Notes: generated by a model not told the origin, from the sequence alone. Positions 26,703 to 35,651 are shown, counted from the first letter of the stretch. The stretch: 64,000 bases of DNA from Methanoculleus frigidifontis (GCF_030464345.1 NZ_VCYH01000003.1:186001-250000); one strand, 5' to 3'. Program-made: numbers and translations.

Positions 26703-27040
26703 ATTGCTTTCCGGCGCACCTGGTAGGCCGGCTCCGGGTTTTCCTTGAGGTTCACGGCAGGTTTCTTCGCCTCGACGAAGAACTTCCGCATCCCGCCGAT
26801 CCGGAATGAGTAGTCCGGTGCTTTGGTGGACTTCTCCACCTGGACGGTATCCTCGTGGATCACGTCCTTGTAGCGCTCGTCGAGCCCCGAGCGGTTGTTC
26901 ACGTCCCGGCCAAGGGCCTCGAAGAAGCGATCGATGAACTCTTTCCTGACCTGGAACTCGTTGTAGGAGGGAGACGTATACTTTGCAGAGTACTGGTCAA
27001 ACCGCTTGACCAGATCGACGATCTCGGGCGGGGCGGGCAT
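26690..27040 (-). pseudogene. N-terminal fragment of a restriction-modification-type protein (copy 1)
   Basis: Begins MPAPPEIVDLVKRFDQYS at 27040 and continues FQVRKEFIDRFFEALG and RKFFVEAKKPAVNLKENPEP, the nuclease-like N-terminal region (FxVEAKKP) of type I/IIG restriction-modification proteins. After YQVRR it runs into unrelated sequence and stops at 26690, leaving about 116 of an expected 900-1100 residues. Most of the fragment is repeated almost exactly at 32217-32528. Confidence 0.72.
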
Positions 27041-27391
27041 GGTGTCACGTGAATATGGAAAACAGCCCGGCAAAAAGGTTAGCATTTATCCCCGCGGGCT
27101 GGAGGGGCGGGATATGGATTCTGTCGCCTGCCGGAGGGCGCATTAAGCAGACACTGGCTATACCTCTGGCTGCAGCCCTGTCCGGGAGCCGGCGAATGAT
27201 CGTCTGGAAAGCCGTCACTGACGCCAAACTCCGGCTCCGGGAGGCCTGCCTCGGTGCACCGGCGGATCATGTCCCGCGTCCCCGTGCCCATCCGCTCGAT
27301 GTAGCCGGTCAGGTACATCGGCTCGGCGAGGAGCGGGTTGCCCGGCACCGACCCGTGGGCCTGCCGGAGTTTCTCGAGCGTCAGGGACGGC
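26755..27391. repeat. 637-bp direct duplication, copy 1
   Basis: Bases 26755-27391 recur at 32243-32879 at a constant offset of 5488 bp, differing at only a handful of sites (for example a G/A at 26908/32396 changing Arg to Trp). The segment spans the restriction-type fragment and part of the COG2865-like fragment. Flanking sequences differ completely at both ends. Both copies are in the same orientation. Confidence 0.93.
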
Positions 27392-27945
27392 GGGAGCCTG
27401 CCGGGGTTCCAGACCTCCAGACGGTCCGAAAAGAGAGCACCTGCACGCTGCCGGTGCTTGTGTAGTCGCGGTGGGCGACGGCGTTGACGACTGCCTCCGC
27501 CACCACCTCCTTTGGGATCTCGCAAGCGTACCGGCGCCTGCGGCCCGGCCTCGCGGGTGCAGACCGAGAGGGCGATCTTGCTGAGGACGAAGTCCACCGC
27601 CGCGTTCGTCACCTGTCCGTCATCGAGCAGGTTCAGGTGCTCCAGCAGTTCGGTGGGAGAGGCATCCTCGGCGAGGGGGAACCGGCGAGTCCTCCTGGCC
27701 GTGCGGATGAACCATGCCATCCGCTCCGGGTCAAGGTGGTCGGGCGCCGCCTTCGTGCACGAGGCCGCGTCGAAGGGGCCGGAGCGGATGAGCTGCTTCT
27801 CCTCGAGGTACCCGACGAGCGCCGCATAGAGTCCGGCGACCAGCTCCAACGGGGCGGTAAACCGCTTCCGGATCAGCCCCGCCTCCGCCCTGCCGATGAG
27901 GGCACGCATCTTCGGGTGGCTATCGAGGTGGTCGTGGATAACCAC
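27079..27945 (-). pseudogene. Decayed COG2865-type (AlbA_2/HATPase) transcriptional regulator
   Basis: Recognisable parts are LDPERMAWFIRTARRTRRFP, then LLDDGQVTNAAV, and later LFSDRLEVWNPGRLPPSLTL and YIERMGTGTRDMIRRC, as in COG2865 ATP-binding regulators. Between NAAV and DFVLSK about 40-45 residues are missing. The ATPase stretch EIPKEVVAEAVVNAVAHRDY is out of frame, bounded by two compensating shifts near 27527 and 27432. The N-terminal AlbA_2 domain and the C-terminal winged helix are missing or replaced. It is non-functional. Confidence 0.72.
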
Positions 27946-28391
27946 CTACAGCATGTGATGGAAGATCAAAGGGAACTTCTCCGGCATCAAACGGATCTTC
28001 GGGGAAGGAGTGTGGGCAACGTCACGAGAGCATGTTCCGGGAGGTCATGATAAAAATGAACTGCTACAACATGCTGGTTACCATGGCGGTCTGAGCAGCT
28101 GCACAACGGTAATACGGGTACTGTTATCCGCTGATGGAATTGTGCAACACAGTAGTGCAACGCCGGAAGTGGACACTTCGATGCCGTAGTATGCCATCCG
28201 TCTGCCCATGCAGGTTTCTCAAACCTGAAGACCACACCCCCGGCGCGATATCCAGGTATACTTCTGCCCCCGGGGTATCGGCACAAACACCATCTGGCGA
28301 GATCTCCTCCGCTAAAAATGTCCATATTCAAGCCTGTTTCGGTTATACATCTCAATACCTTTATATTTCCAGCATTGAAACAGTACTAATT
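27946..28391. other. Intergenic region upstream of htpX
   Basis: 446 bp with no gene I can support. The last 40 bases hold the htpX promoter. The rest contains short unrelated frames and two nearby GTGCAAC motifs (about 28140-28160) of unknown meaning. Confidence 0.4.
28360..28368 (+). promoter_or_regulatory. TATA box of htpX
   Basis: TTTATATTT is centred 28 nt before the htpX ATG at 28392. No ribosome binding site is seen, so the mRNA is probably leaderless. Confidence 0.6.
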
Positions 28392-29276
28392 ATGGAATGG
28401 AAACGTGACTGGGGCCTTACGGGTAGAGTATGGCTGACGATGTTCTTGCTGTTCATCCTCTACCTTGTGCTTATGACAGTGCTGCTGGCATTCGGCGCCG
28501 GTTACTGGCTGATCGTTCTCTTAGCCGTGGGCATGGGATTAGTCCAGTACTTCTTCTCGGATAAGCTGGTGCTCTGGTCGACCGGGGCACGTATCCTCGA
28601 AGATGGCGAGTATCCCGACCTCCACCGGACCGTAGAGAAGCTCTGCAGAGAAGCAGACCTCCCCAAGCCGAGGATTGCGATCATGCAGAGCCCGGTACCG
28701 AACGCGTTTGCTACCGGCAGGAGCCCGAAACATGCAGTCGTTGCCTGCACGGATTCGATCATGCAGCTGCTCAACAAGGATGAGTTAGAAGCAGTCCTTG
28801 CGCACGAGCTCGCCCACGTAAAGAACCGCGATATCCTGACCCTGACCATGGCCAGTTTCATTGCGATGATCACGTCGCTGATCATGCAGAGTTTCTTCTT
28901 CTCTGCATTATTCGGCGGGCATGATAGCGAAGAAGGGAACAGCGGGATGATTGTCTGGATAGTGTCGATCGCTGTCTATGCGATCAGTACGCTGCTCATC
29001 CTTGCACTCTCACGATACCGCGAGTTTGCAGCAGATCGCGGCAGCGCACTCATCACGAAGAATCCGCGAGCACTGATAGCCGCCCTCAACAAAATAAGCG
29101 GACGGATGGATGTGGTACCTGCGCAGTACAAGGCACAGGTCGAGGGAGCGAATGCATTCTTCATTATTCCCGCAGTCTCGAAAAACTCCCTACTGGAGCT
29201 CCTCTCAACCCACCCCCCGCTCGAAAAGCGGATCGCAAACCTTGAACGCGTGGAGGCGGAACTCCGCCGAAAATAA
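28392..29276 (+). CDS. htpX: HtpX-like M48 family membrane zinc metalloprotease
   Basis: A 294-residue protein. Two N-terminal transmembrane helices (residues about 12-55) are followed by the protease domain with the zinc motif HELAH (VLAHELAHVKNRD), a second pair of hydrophobic segments, and the downstream third ligand in SRYREFAADRGSA. It degrades misfolded membrane proteins in the heat-shock response of its family. The ATG at 28392 suits the leaderless promoter. The C-terminal STHPPLEKRIANL is typical. Confidence 0.93.
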   Translation: MEWKRDWGLTGRVWLTMFLLFILYLVLMTVLLAFGAGYWLIVLLAVGMGLVQYFFSDKLVLWSTGARILEDGEYPDLHRTVEKLCREADLPKPRIAIMQSPVPNAFATGRSPKHAVVACTDSIMQLLNKDELEAVLAHELAHVKNRDILTLTMASFIAMITSLIMQSFFFSALFGGHDSEEGNSGMIVWIVSIAVYAISTLLILALSRYREFAADRGSALITKNPRALIAALNKISGRMDVVPAQYKAQVEGANAFFIIPAVSKNSLLELLSTHPPLEKRIANLERVEAELRRK

Positions 29277-29371
29277 CCTCTTTTTGCTGTTCCTGCATTG
29301 TGAATTTTTAAAAAGTGAGCGGTAGTGGGAGAAACGGCGTCCCTTCGAATCTGCCGTTACCACCAGGAGGG

Positions 29372-29392
29372 TATACTTCACGGTGAAGTATA
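29372..29392. promoter_or_regulatory. Perfect 21-bp palindrome, candidate operator
   Basis: Ten-base arms around a single G. It lies about 320 bp before the next gene and 96 bp after htpX. Symmetry and arm length suit a dimeric regulator or a short RNA hairpin. No neighbouring start codon explains it. Confidence 0.5.
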
Positions 29393-29677
29393 TTCTCTGA
29401 CCAAACATGCTCCCTCTTCACCCCGGAACGTCCCGGTGTTTGTTTGCAGGAGTTTCATCCTCAAGGGTGGCGAAGGGAATCGTGAAACCCTCTTTCTGCA
29501 GAGCATCGCTCCAGGTGTGGCACCCAGAAGTCGCAGATCATCGTGCCGGGTCACAGGGGCAACCGCAACGGTGTATCAGTGCGAAGGAATACTCATCTTT
29601 TTGGGAGCCCCTTAAGTCCCAAATCCCTGTTTAACCCCCATAATAACAAGATATCAGGATGAGATCTGAGCAGCAAC

Positions 29678-29687
29678 TTTAAATTTT
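29678..29687 (+). promoter_or_regulatory. TATA box of the CBS/CorC-type gene
   Basis: TTTAAATTTT is centred about 30 nt before the ATG at 29713, with no ribosome binding site, consistent with a leaderless or very short-leader transcript. Confidence 0.55.
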
Positions 29688-29712
29688 AACCGCGAGATAC
29701 TCTATCCGTTAA

Positions 29713-31011
29713 ATGTCGTATATCGTTGAGATCATCATCGTCCTCGTTCTGATCGTGCTGAACGGCATCTTTGCCATGTCAGAATTTGCTATCGTTTCTG
29801 CCAAAAAGACCCGTCTCCAGCAACGGGCAGGCGAAGGAGATACGCGGGCAGCAGCCGCACTTGAACTGATGGATGAACCAACACCGTTTCTCTCGACAAT
29901 ACAGATCGGGATTACCCTTGTAGGTATCTTTGCCGGCGCATTCGGAGGAGCAACGGTAGCAGCAAGCCTCACGGGCTACCTCAATCAATTCCCGGCACTT
30001 GCACCTTACAGCGGTCTCTTGGGCATCGCCCTTGTGGTTCTCGTGATCACCTACCTGACCTTAATCTTCGGAGAACTCGTCCCAAAACGCCTTGCGCTCA
30101 ATAAAGCTGATGAGATTGCCTCCATCGTCGCAAAACCGATGCGGCTCCTTTCTCGCATAGCAGCGCCGCTGGTGATCATTCTTACGTATTCAACCGAAAC
30201 CATTCTCCGGGTCATGCGGGTCAAGGAGTCTGCTGAACCCCCGGTAACAGAAGAGGAGATTAAGATTCTGCTCACGAGAGGTACGGAAGCCGGGATCTTC
30301 GAGAAGGCCGAACTGAGCATGGTCGAAGGTGTGTTCGATCTCGATGACCGCCGTGTCGAATCCCTGATGATACACCGCTCCGATCTAATCGCACTTGATC
30401 TGGATGATTCCGCTGAGGAGAATCTTCGGAAAATGATTGATAGCGGTCGATCAAACTTTCCGGCATTCAAGGGGAACCTGGATACGATTGTTGGCATGGT
30501 CTCTGTAAAGGATGTTCTGGCGAAGATGGTGGACAGCGGCATCCCGGATATCAATGCATCGGTAACAAAACCGCTCTTCGTCCCGGAAGCGATCACAGTC
30601 TTAAAACTCCTCGAATTATTCAAGGAAACCGGCGTGCATATTGCCCTGGTCACGGATGAATACGGGTGCATACAGGGTATCATTTCCCTGCACGATATCC
30701 TTGAAGCGATCGTGGGCGATGTCCGAACTCTTGGCGAGCCGGCGGATATACCGGTTGTCGTGCGGGAGGATGGTTCCTGGCTTATCAACGGGGACGTTCC
30801 TGTTGAGGATCTCAAGGATACCCTGTCCGTGGACTCTTTTCCGGGAGAGGAAGAAGGACACTACCGGACTATTGCCGGGCTGATTATGCTCATCATGCAG
30901 AGAATACCAAAAACGGGTGATCGCATCGAAGCCGATGGATTGCGCTATGAAGTCGTGGATATGGATGGCAGCCGGATCGACAAGGTGCTGGTACGAAGGA
31001 TTAATCAGTGA
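29713..31011 (+). CDS. CNNM/CorC-family membrane protein (DUF21, two CBS, CorC_HlyC)
   Basis: A 432-residue protein of the hemolysin-C/CorC family. An N-terminal DUF21 membrane domain (residues about 1-190, with MSEFAIVSAKKTRL and FGELVPKRLAL) is followed by paired CBS domains (VESLMIHRSDLIALDLDD and HIALVTDEYGCIQGIIS) and a C-terminal CorC_HlyC domain (INGDVPVEDL). Family members act in Mg2+/Co2+ export or resistance. The start is fixed by the promoter spacing. It follows htpX on the same strand but has its own promoter. Confidence 0.92.
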   Translation: MSYIVEIIIVLVLIVLNGIFAMSEFAIVSAKKTRLQQRAGEGDTRAAAALELMDEPTPFLSTIQIGITLVGIFAGAFGGATVAASLTGYLNQFPALAPYSGLLGIALVVLVITYLTLIFGELVPKRLALNKADEIASIVAKPMRLLSRIAAPLVIILTYSTETILRVMRVKESAEPPVTEEEIKILLTRGTEAGIFEKAELSMVEGVFDLDDRRVESLMIHRSDLIALDLDDSAEENLRKMIDSGRSNFPAFKGNLDTIVGMVSVKDVLAKMVDSGIPDINASVTKPLFVPEAITVLKLLELFKETGVHIALVTDEYGCIQGIISLHDILEAIVGDVRTLGEPADIPVVVREDGSWLINGDVPVEDLKDTLSVDSFPGEEEGHYRTIAGLIMLIMQRIPKTGDRIEADGLRYEVVDMDGSRIDKVLVRRINQ

Positions 31012-31632
31012 GCGTTAGAGACGTGATCCGTGCACAGCGGCGGAGATCTCGCGAAGCGGGAAGATACTCGCCGCTGACACCGGAACATCGCGACGGGTCT
31101 GGAGCAGATACGCATCTTAAACAGAAACCGAACGGGAAAAGAAGGGAGGCATGTGAGGCAGACCGGAGTGCAATGAGCGAGAAACGAGCGGAACGCGGAC
31201 GAGTGAACGTGAACGGGTGTTCATCGAACCAGACAAACAAGTCCTCGCTCGTAAAGCCCACGCTGGCTGTGGAGCGGGCTTCGCAGAATAACCGCATCCG
31301 GATCTTACCATCTGCTGCACACACGCTTGCACCGCCGCCCGCATCGCATCAGGCCCCGCGACCGGCTTCCCTCGCTTCGATCGAGCGTCTTTTACGGAGT
31401 TCGGCGACAATGCGCTTGAGGTCTTCGATCGTTGATAAGAACCGGGATATCCGCAGCCGGGGTATCGGCGGGAGCAATCACTCGCACGGTCCGATCTGGC
31501 AGGGGATGTCTTCAGCCGCGAACTTCTATCAGGTCGCCATACTGCACTGATCTTCTGCAAGATCTGAGCAGTTCCATAGGGCATTATGCCGGAAGGTGCG
31601 ATACCGCTCATACGCCGGTCACAAGAGCAGAG
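31012..31632. other. Gene-free, probably eroded region
   Basis: 621 bp. Frames overlap on both strands. On the minus strand a stretch around 31430-31340 reads FLSTIEDLKRIVAELRKRRS followed by a stop, and nearby VCAADGKIRMRLFCEARS in the same direction, which look like pieces of a small decayed gene. No intact start, ribosome site or known family is visible. Confidence 0.4.
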
Positions 31633-32112
31633 TCATCCTGCCTGACCCCGCTTCACGACCATCACCGGCTGTGAGGCGTGCTTGATCACGTAGTCGGAGA
31701 CGGATCCCAGCAGCACCTTCTGGATGTTGCTCTTTCCGTGCGATCCGATGACGATGAGGGAGACGTGTTCTTCATCGGCGATGCTGACGATCTGCTCTCC
31801 GGGCGAACCGACAGGCATTCTGATCGATACCTGCAGTCTCGCCTGTTTGGCCTTCTTCTGGACTGCCCGCATGTTCTCGCCCAGATCTTCTCGAAGCCAC
31901 TTCTGCGGCTTTTTCTCATAGGTGGACACCGATCCGAGGTAGGCGGATCCTCCGCGTGCTATCGTAATAGTGTCCCGCTCGTCAATGACGTGCATGATGA
32001 TAACGTCCATTGTCCCGCAATGACGCAGTCGCGTAACCAGTTCAAATGTTTTTTCTGATAACGCCGAGAAATCCGTCGGAAAGAGAACCCGCTCAAACAA
32101 CGTCTTTGCCAT
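31633..32112 (-). CDS. Universal stress protein, UspA family
   Basis: A 159-residue UspA domain starting MAKTLFERVLFPTDFSALSE, with the C-terminal signature GSHGKSNIQKVLLGSVSDYV. Long-insert UspA proteins of this kind are common in methanogens. It lies between the decayed region and copy 2 of the 637-bp duplication, and is divergent from the remnants beyond. Confidence 0.92.
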   Translation of the reverse strand: MAKTLFERVLFPTDFSALSEKTFELVTRLRHCGTMDVIIMHVIDERDTITIARGGSAYLGSVSTYEKKPQKWLREDLGENMRAVQKKAKQARLQVSIRMPVGSPGEQIVSIADEEHVSLIVIGSHGKSNIQKVLLGSVSDYVIKHASQPVMVVKRGQAG

Positions 32113-32216
32113 CCTACAGTATCCCTCTTACCCCTACTGTATTAAGAGCTGCCCTCGCGTCGGGGAAAGCCGGGTCGCCGGGCAGACCTGCCTCAATCCC
32201 CGGTTATCGGTCTCCC

Positions 32217-32528
32217 TCAAGCAGGGGGCGTCCTTGTGATCCCGGCAGGCTTCTTTGCCTCGACGAAGAACTTCCGCATCCCGCCGATCCGGAACGAGTA
32301 GTCCGGTGCTTTGGTGGACTTCTCCACCTGGACGGTATCCTCGTGGATCACGTCCTTGTAGCGCTCGTCGAGCCCCGAGCGGTTGTTCACGTCCCAGCCA
32401 AGGGCCTCGAAGAAGCGATCGATGAACTCTTTCCTGACCTGGAACTCGTTGTAGGAGGGAGACGTATACTTTGCAGAGTACTGGTCAAACCGCTTGACCA
32501 GATCGACGATCTCGGGCGGGGCGGGCAT
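32217..32528 (-). pseudogene. N-terminal fragment of a restriction-modification-type protein (copy 2)
   Basis: Same start and sequence as the fragment at 26690-27040 (MPAPPEIVDLVKRFDQYS), with Trp in place of Arg at the FEALG-W-DVNNR position, which is the more usual residue. It leaves the shared sequence after FFVEAKKPAG and stops at 32217. It is therefore truncated slightly earlier than copy 1. Confidence 0.72.
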
Positions 32529-32879
32529 GGTGTCACGTGAATATGGAAAACAGCCCGGCAAAAAGGTTAGCATTTATCCCCGCGGGCTGGAGGGGCGGGA
32601 TATGGATTCTGTCGCCTGCCGGAGGGCGCATTAAGCAGACACTGGCTATACCTCTGGCTGCAGCCCTGTCCGGGAGCCGGCGAATGATCGTCTGGAAAGC
32701 CGTCACTGACGCCAAACTCCGGCTCCGGGAGGCCTGCCTCGGTGCACCGGCGGATCATGTCCCGCGTCCCCGTGCCCATCCGCTCGATGTAGCCGGTCAG
32801 GTACATCGGCTCGGCGAGGAGCGGGTTGCCCGGCACCGACCCGTGGGCCTGCCGGAGTTTCTCGAGCGTCAGGGACGGC
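32243..32879. repeat. 637-bp direct duplication, copy 2
   Basis: Second copy of 26755-27391, same orientation. Left of it the sequence reads into the UspA promoter side, and right of it into the 12-bp-repeat region. Neither flank matches copy 1. Confidence 0.93.
32567..32879 (-). pseudogene. C-terminal fragment of a COG2865-type regulator (copy 2)
   Basis: The frame reads SLTLEKLRQAHGSVPGNPLL then YLTGYIERMGTGTRDMIRRC and EPEFGVSDGF, identical to copy 1. Upstream of SLTLE the sequence changes at the duplication boundary (32879), so the ATPase part seen in copy 1 is absent. Confidence 0.65.
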
Positions 32880-32987
32880 AGGGGCGATAGATTGCCTTCC
32901 CGTATCGCAGACCGTGCACCGGCCGAGCTCCACGCGCGCCCGCTCGAAGGTCCGGTGATCGAGCAGCCCGGGCAGCGGCCGGATGCC

Positions 32988-33046
32988 GGTTGCAACATGG
33001 TTGTACATAGGGTTGCAAAGGGGGTTGCAAACATGGTTGCAAACAC
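32988..33046. repeat. 12-bp tandem repeat array A (GGTTGCAA core), five units
   Basis: Units start at 32988, 32999, 33011, 33023 and 33035: GGTTGCAACAT, GGTTGTACATAG, GGTTGCAAAGGG, GGTTGCAAACAT and GGTTGCAAACAC. Read on the minus strand they encode a (V/L)-C-N-x tetrapeptide repeat in one frame. Confidence 0.85.
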
Positions 33047-33320
33047 TTTTCGCGATCGAACTCTTCGATACGTCAGGGAATTTCAGATCTCTCGATACAT
33101 TTCCATTTTCGATTTTTTCGTTTGCAACCGATCCGAAAACGCACGGTTCACTCCGATTGTGCACGCGATCCGGGTGCCCTTCCGGTGGAGTCGGATCGGG
33201 TGAACTGTGCGATCCGGAAAAAGTTGCAAACGACCTCGGATCGCCGCGACCAATCTCTTCTGGATCTTCCCCATTTTCCGAATAATCGCAGGAATGCCGC
33301 GAACACTCCTCCTCGATCTC

Positions 33321-33377
33321 TTTGCAACCACTATTGCAACCCCGTTTGCAACCCTGTTTGCAACCGGTGTTGCAGCC
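33321..33377. repeat. 12-bp tandem repeat array B (TTGCAACC core), five units, inverted relative to A
   Basis: Units start at 33321, 33333, 33345, 33357 and 33369: TTTGCAACCACT, ATTGCAACCCCG, TTTGCAACCCTG, TTTGCAACCGGT and GTTGCAGCC. The unit is the reverse complement of array A's. On the minus strand it encodes G-C-(K/N)-x repeats in one frame and V-A-N-x repeats in another. Confidence 0.85.
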
Positions 33378-33725
33378 ATCGTCCGGCGGCGGCGGGGAGG
33401 AGGACTCCCCCGCACCTTCATCCTCGTCCTCCACCAGACCGCGAGCTCTGCCATCCACTCCCGGTAGCGCTCGATGTCGAACTGGAAGTTCTCGAGCAGG
33501 AACCCGGGCGGGTTGCCCTGGCGGAGGATCGCCCCCCGCCCGGCAGCGGTGCTCATCTTCGGGCGGAAGACGAGGAGGGGCGGGGCGGCCCTCCTTCCTT
33601 TTCGGTACCAATGTCCGCTTCTCCCGGAGGCGGTAGCTGCCCCATAGGTAAGCGATCAGGGAACGGGGGTATATGAACGTGCGGTGGGGGATTGAACGTG
33701 AAAAGGGGTTGAGACCGCCAGGTAA

Positions 33726-33905
33726 TTACTGGCGTCTGATTTTCAGATATGCCCACTCTACCGCTGCAATGAACTGCTGATAGTTCGCCTCATCTGCCCG
33801 GACTTTGAGCGGGGTTCTGGGGAGACGGTGCATTCCATCTTCGGGTATCTGGACTCCGGGGATTGCGTTGAGCATACGGAAGATATCTCGAAGTGCATCC
33901 TCACC
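33726..33905 (-). pseudogene. C-terminal remnant of an unidentified protein
   Basis: The frame reads LRDIFRMLNAIPGVQIPEDG, then MHRLPRTPLKVRADEANYQQ and FIAAVEWAYLKIRRQ to a TAA at 33726-33728. It is protein-like but has no start; upstream the frame runs into the tRNA terminator and tRNA gene. It is probably a gene tail left beside the tRNA, as often happens at integration sites. Family unknown. Confidence 0.5.
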
Positions 33906-33946
33906 CGCGAATGCAGGGCATTCGTGTAGTCCGCGAGAGTGTAGAC

Positions 33947-33957
33947 TCAAAAAAACG
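33947..33957 (-). terminator. Poly-T terminator of tRNA-Met
   Basis: On the minus strand a run of seven T (33949-33955), preceded by AAAAAAGCG, lies about 40 nt after the tRNA 3' end. Confidence 0.55.
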
Positions 33958-33993
33958 CTTTTTTCGAAATTGGGACGCGGAGAACTGAAATTA

Positions 33994-34104
33994 TGCTGCG
34001 GGTGGGATCCGAACCCACGATCTCCAGATGTCCCAGGTCTGGACGCTCCGTTTCTGCTCAAAACCCTATGAGTCTGGCGCCCTTACCAACTAGGCCACCG
34101 CAGC
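33994..34104 (-). tRNA. tRNA-Met (CAT, elongator) with a 37-nt intron
   Basis: The gene folds fully: acceptor GCTGCGG/CCGCAGC with discriminator A, D-stem GCCT/GGGC, anticodon stem CCAGA/TCTGG with loop CTCATA-A, variable AGATC, and T-arm GTGGG-TTCGGAT-CCCAC. The 37-nt intron (34030-34066) interrupts between positions 37 and 38, the canonical archaeal site. No CCA is encoded. The anticodon CAT with a non-GGG/CCC anticodon stem favours elongator tRNA-Met over the initiator; tRNA-Ile2 with a modified C cannot be fully excluded. Confidence 0.93.
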
Positions 34105-34175
34105 ACAGAAAGTGCAGTATAACAATGCTGCCCGGACAGATAAAGGTTCTGATTTTCCGGGCAGAAAATGGGGTG

Positions 34176-35651
34176 TTATCTTCTGGCGTTTCGGACGTAC
34201 ACGTTCACGGCCGCCGCGATGGCCGCGACCTCCTTGCCCTGCCGGAGCGATGCCGCGAGCGTCTGCATCCGTGTCTCCTCTTCGAGAAGGTAGCGCCGCA
34301 GGCTTTTGACGATATGCTCCTCCTGCAGAAAGTGCGTATGCGTATCGCCGGCGACGAAGTGGCGGTTGTTCATGATGGCGTGGTGCAGGGGCAGCGTCGT
34401 CCTGACTCCCAGGATGACGTACTCGTAGATGGCGCGGCGCATCCGCTCGATCGCCTCCTGGCGATTCGAACCCCAGGCGCAGAGCTTCGAGATCATCGAG
34501 TCGTAGTGGGCGGGGATGGTGTAGCCCATGTGGATGCCGGAATCGACCCGGATGCCCGGGCCGCCCGGGGAGCGGTAGCGGACGATCTTGCCCGGATCGG
34601 CGGTGAAGTTGTTCAGCGGGTCCTCCGCATTGATCCGGCATTCGATCGCGTGGCCGCGGATGCTGATATCCTCCTGGCCGAAGGCCAGGGGTTCGCCAGC
34701 GGCGATGGCGATCTGCTGTTTGACGAGATCGATCCCGGTGATGAACTCGGTGATGGTGTGCTCCACCTGCAGCCGGGTGTTCATCTCCATGAAGTAGTAC
34801 TCCCCGTTCGCGTACAGGAACTCGACCGTCCCGGCGTTTGCGTAGCCGGCCGTCTTCGCCACCGTCACCGCCGAGTCCGCCATCCGCTCGCGGAGCTGCG
34901 GCGTCATAATCGGGCAGGGCGCCTCTTCGACGAGCTTCTGGTGGCGCCGCTGGATGGAGCACTCCCGGTCGTAGAGGTGCACGGTCCGCCCGTCCGCATC
35001 GGCGAGGATCTGGAACTCGATGTGGCGCGGTTTCTGCAGGTACTTCTCGATGAAGATCGTCGCATCGCCGAAGGCCGACTCCGCGATCCGCATACCTTTG
35101 TCGATCGCCTCCTCGAGTCCCGCCTCGTCCTCGACGATCTGCATCCCGATACCGCCGCCGCCGGCGCTCGCCTTCACGATCACGGGGTAGCCGATCTCAG
35201 CGGCGATCTCTTTCGCGTCGTCGACGCAGGTGACGCCGCCCTCGGTGCCCGGCAGCACCGGGACGCCGGCTTCGCGCATCATCCGTTTACAGCCGATCTT
35301 CGAGCCCATCGCATGGATCGTCTCTGCCGACGGGCCGATGAAGATGATGCCCTCCTTCTCGCAGAGATCCGCAAACTCACTGTTCTCGGCGAGGAACCCG
35401 TAGCCGGGGTGGATGGCTTCTGCACCCGATTTCGCGGCGATGTCGCAGATCCGCGCCATATTGAGGTAGCTCTGCGAGGGGTGGGCGTCGCCGACACAGA
35501 ACCCTTCGTCTGCGTATTTGACGTGAAGCGCGTTCTTGTCCGGTTTTGAGTAGATCGCCACCGTCTCGATGCCGATCTCCCTGCAGGCCCGCATCACCCG
35601 GATCGCGATCTCGCCGCGGTTTGCGATCAGAATCTTATCGAAGTATTTCAT
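34176..35651 (-). CDS. pycA: Pyruvate carboxylase subunit A (biotin carboxylase)
   Basis: A 491-residue biotin carboxylase starting [23 protein letters not shown]-grasp features include [12 protein letters not shown] (glycine-rich loop), [15 protein letters not shown] and [11 protein letters not shown]. It carboxylates the biotin carried by PycB using bicarbonate and ATP, supplying oxaloacetate for the incomplete TCA pathway of methanogens. The C-terminal tail is slightly longer than bacterial AccC, as in other archaeal PycA. It lies 24 bp downstream of pycB in the same operon. Confidence 0.95.
   Translation of the reverse strand: MKYFDKILIANRGEIAIRVMRACREIGIETVAIYSKPDKNALHVKYADEGFCVGDAHPSQSYLNMARICDIAAKSGAEAIHPGYGFLAENSEFADLCEKEGIIFIGPSAETIHAMGSKIGCKRMMREAGVPVLPGTEGGVTCVDDAKEIAAEIGYPVIVKASAGGGGIGMQIVEDEAGLEEAIDKGMRIAESAFGDATIFIEKYLQKPRHIEFQILADADGRTVHLYDRECSIQRRHQKLVEEAPCPIMTPQLRERMADSAVTVAKTAGYANAGTVEFLYANGEYYFMEMNTRLQVEHTITEFITGIDLVKQQIAIAAGEPLAFGQEDISIRGHAIECRINAEDPLNNFTADPGKIVRYRSPGGPGIRVDSGIHMGYTIPAHYDSMISKLCAWGSNRQEAIERMRRAIYEYVILGVRTTLPLHHAIMNNRHFVAGDTHTHFLQEEHIVKSLRRYLLEEETRMQTLAASLRQGKEVAAIAAAVNVYVRNARR

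Larger units (their letters stand above)
29277..29712. other. Intergenic region with a perfect 21-bp inverted repeat
   Basis: 436 bp between htpX and the CBS-domain gene. A T-run at 29280-29285 probably ends htpX transcription. TATACTTCAC-G-GTGAAGTATA at 29372-29392 is a perfect inverted repeat. The final 40 bases hold the promoter of the next gene. No protein is supported. Confidence 0.5.
32880..33725. other. Decayed coding region carrying two 12-bp repeat arrays
   Basis: Several minus-strand frames overlap. One reads NPPGFLLENFQFDIERYREW near 33510-33450 and then VANRVANGVAIVVAKR over the second array. Another reads through both arrays as tetrapeptide repeats containing Cys. A segment FERARVELGRCTVCDTG lies just before the duplication boundary. 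Between the arrays (33047-33320) the sequence is AT-richer and gives no intact protein. I interpret it as the wreck of one or more genes with tetrapeptide-repeat linkers. Confidence 0.45.

Noticed and set aside
31008-31611. Long frames on both strands after the CBS/CorC gene
   Set aside because: The two frames cover each other; both are rich in Arg and Ser, and only short disconnected protein-like pieces are visible.
32988-33377. CRISPR array
   Set aside because: The repeat unit is 12 bp in contiguous tandem, without 30-40 bp unique spacers, and no cas genes are near.
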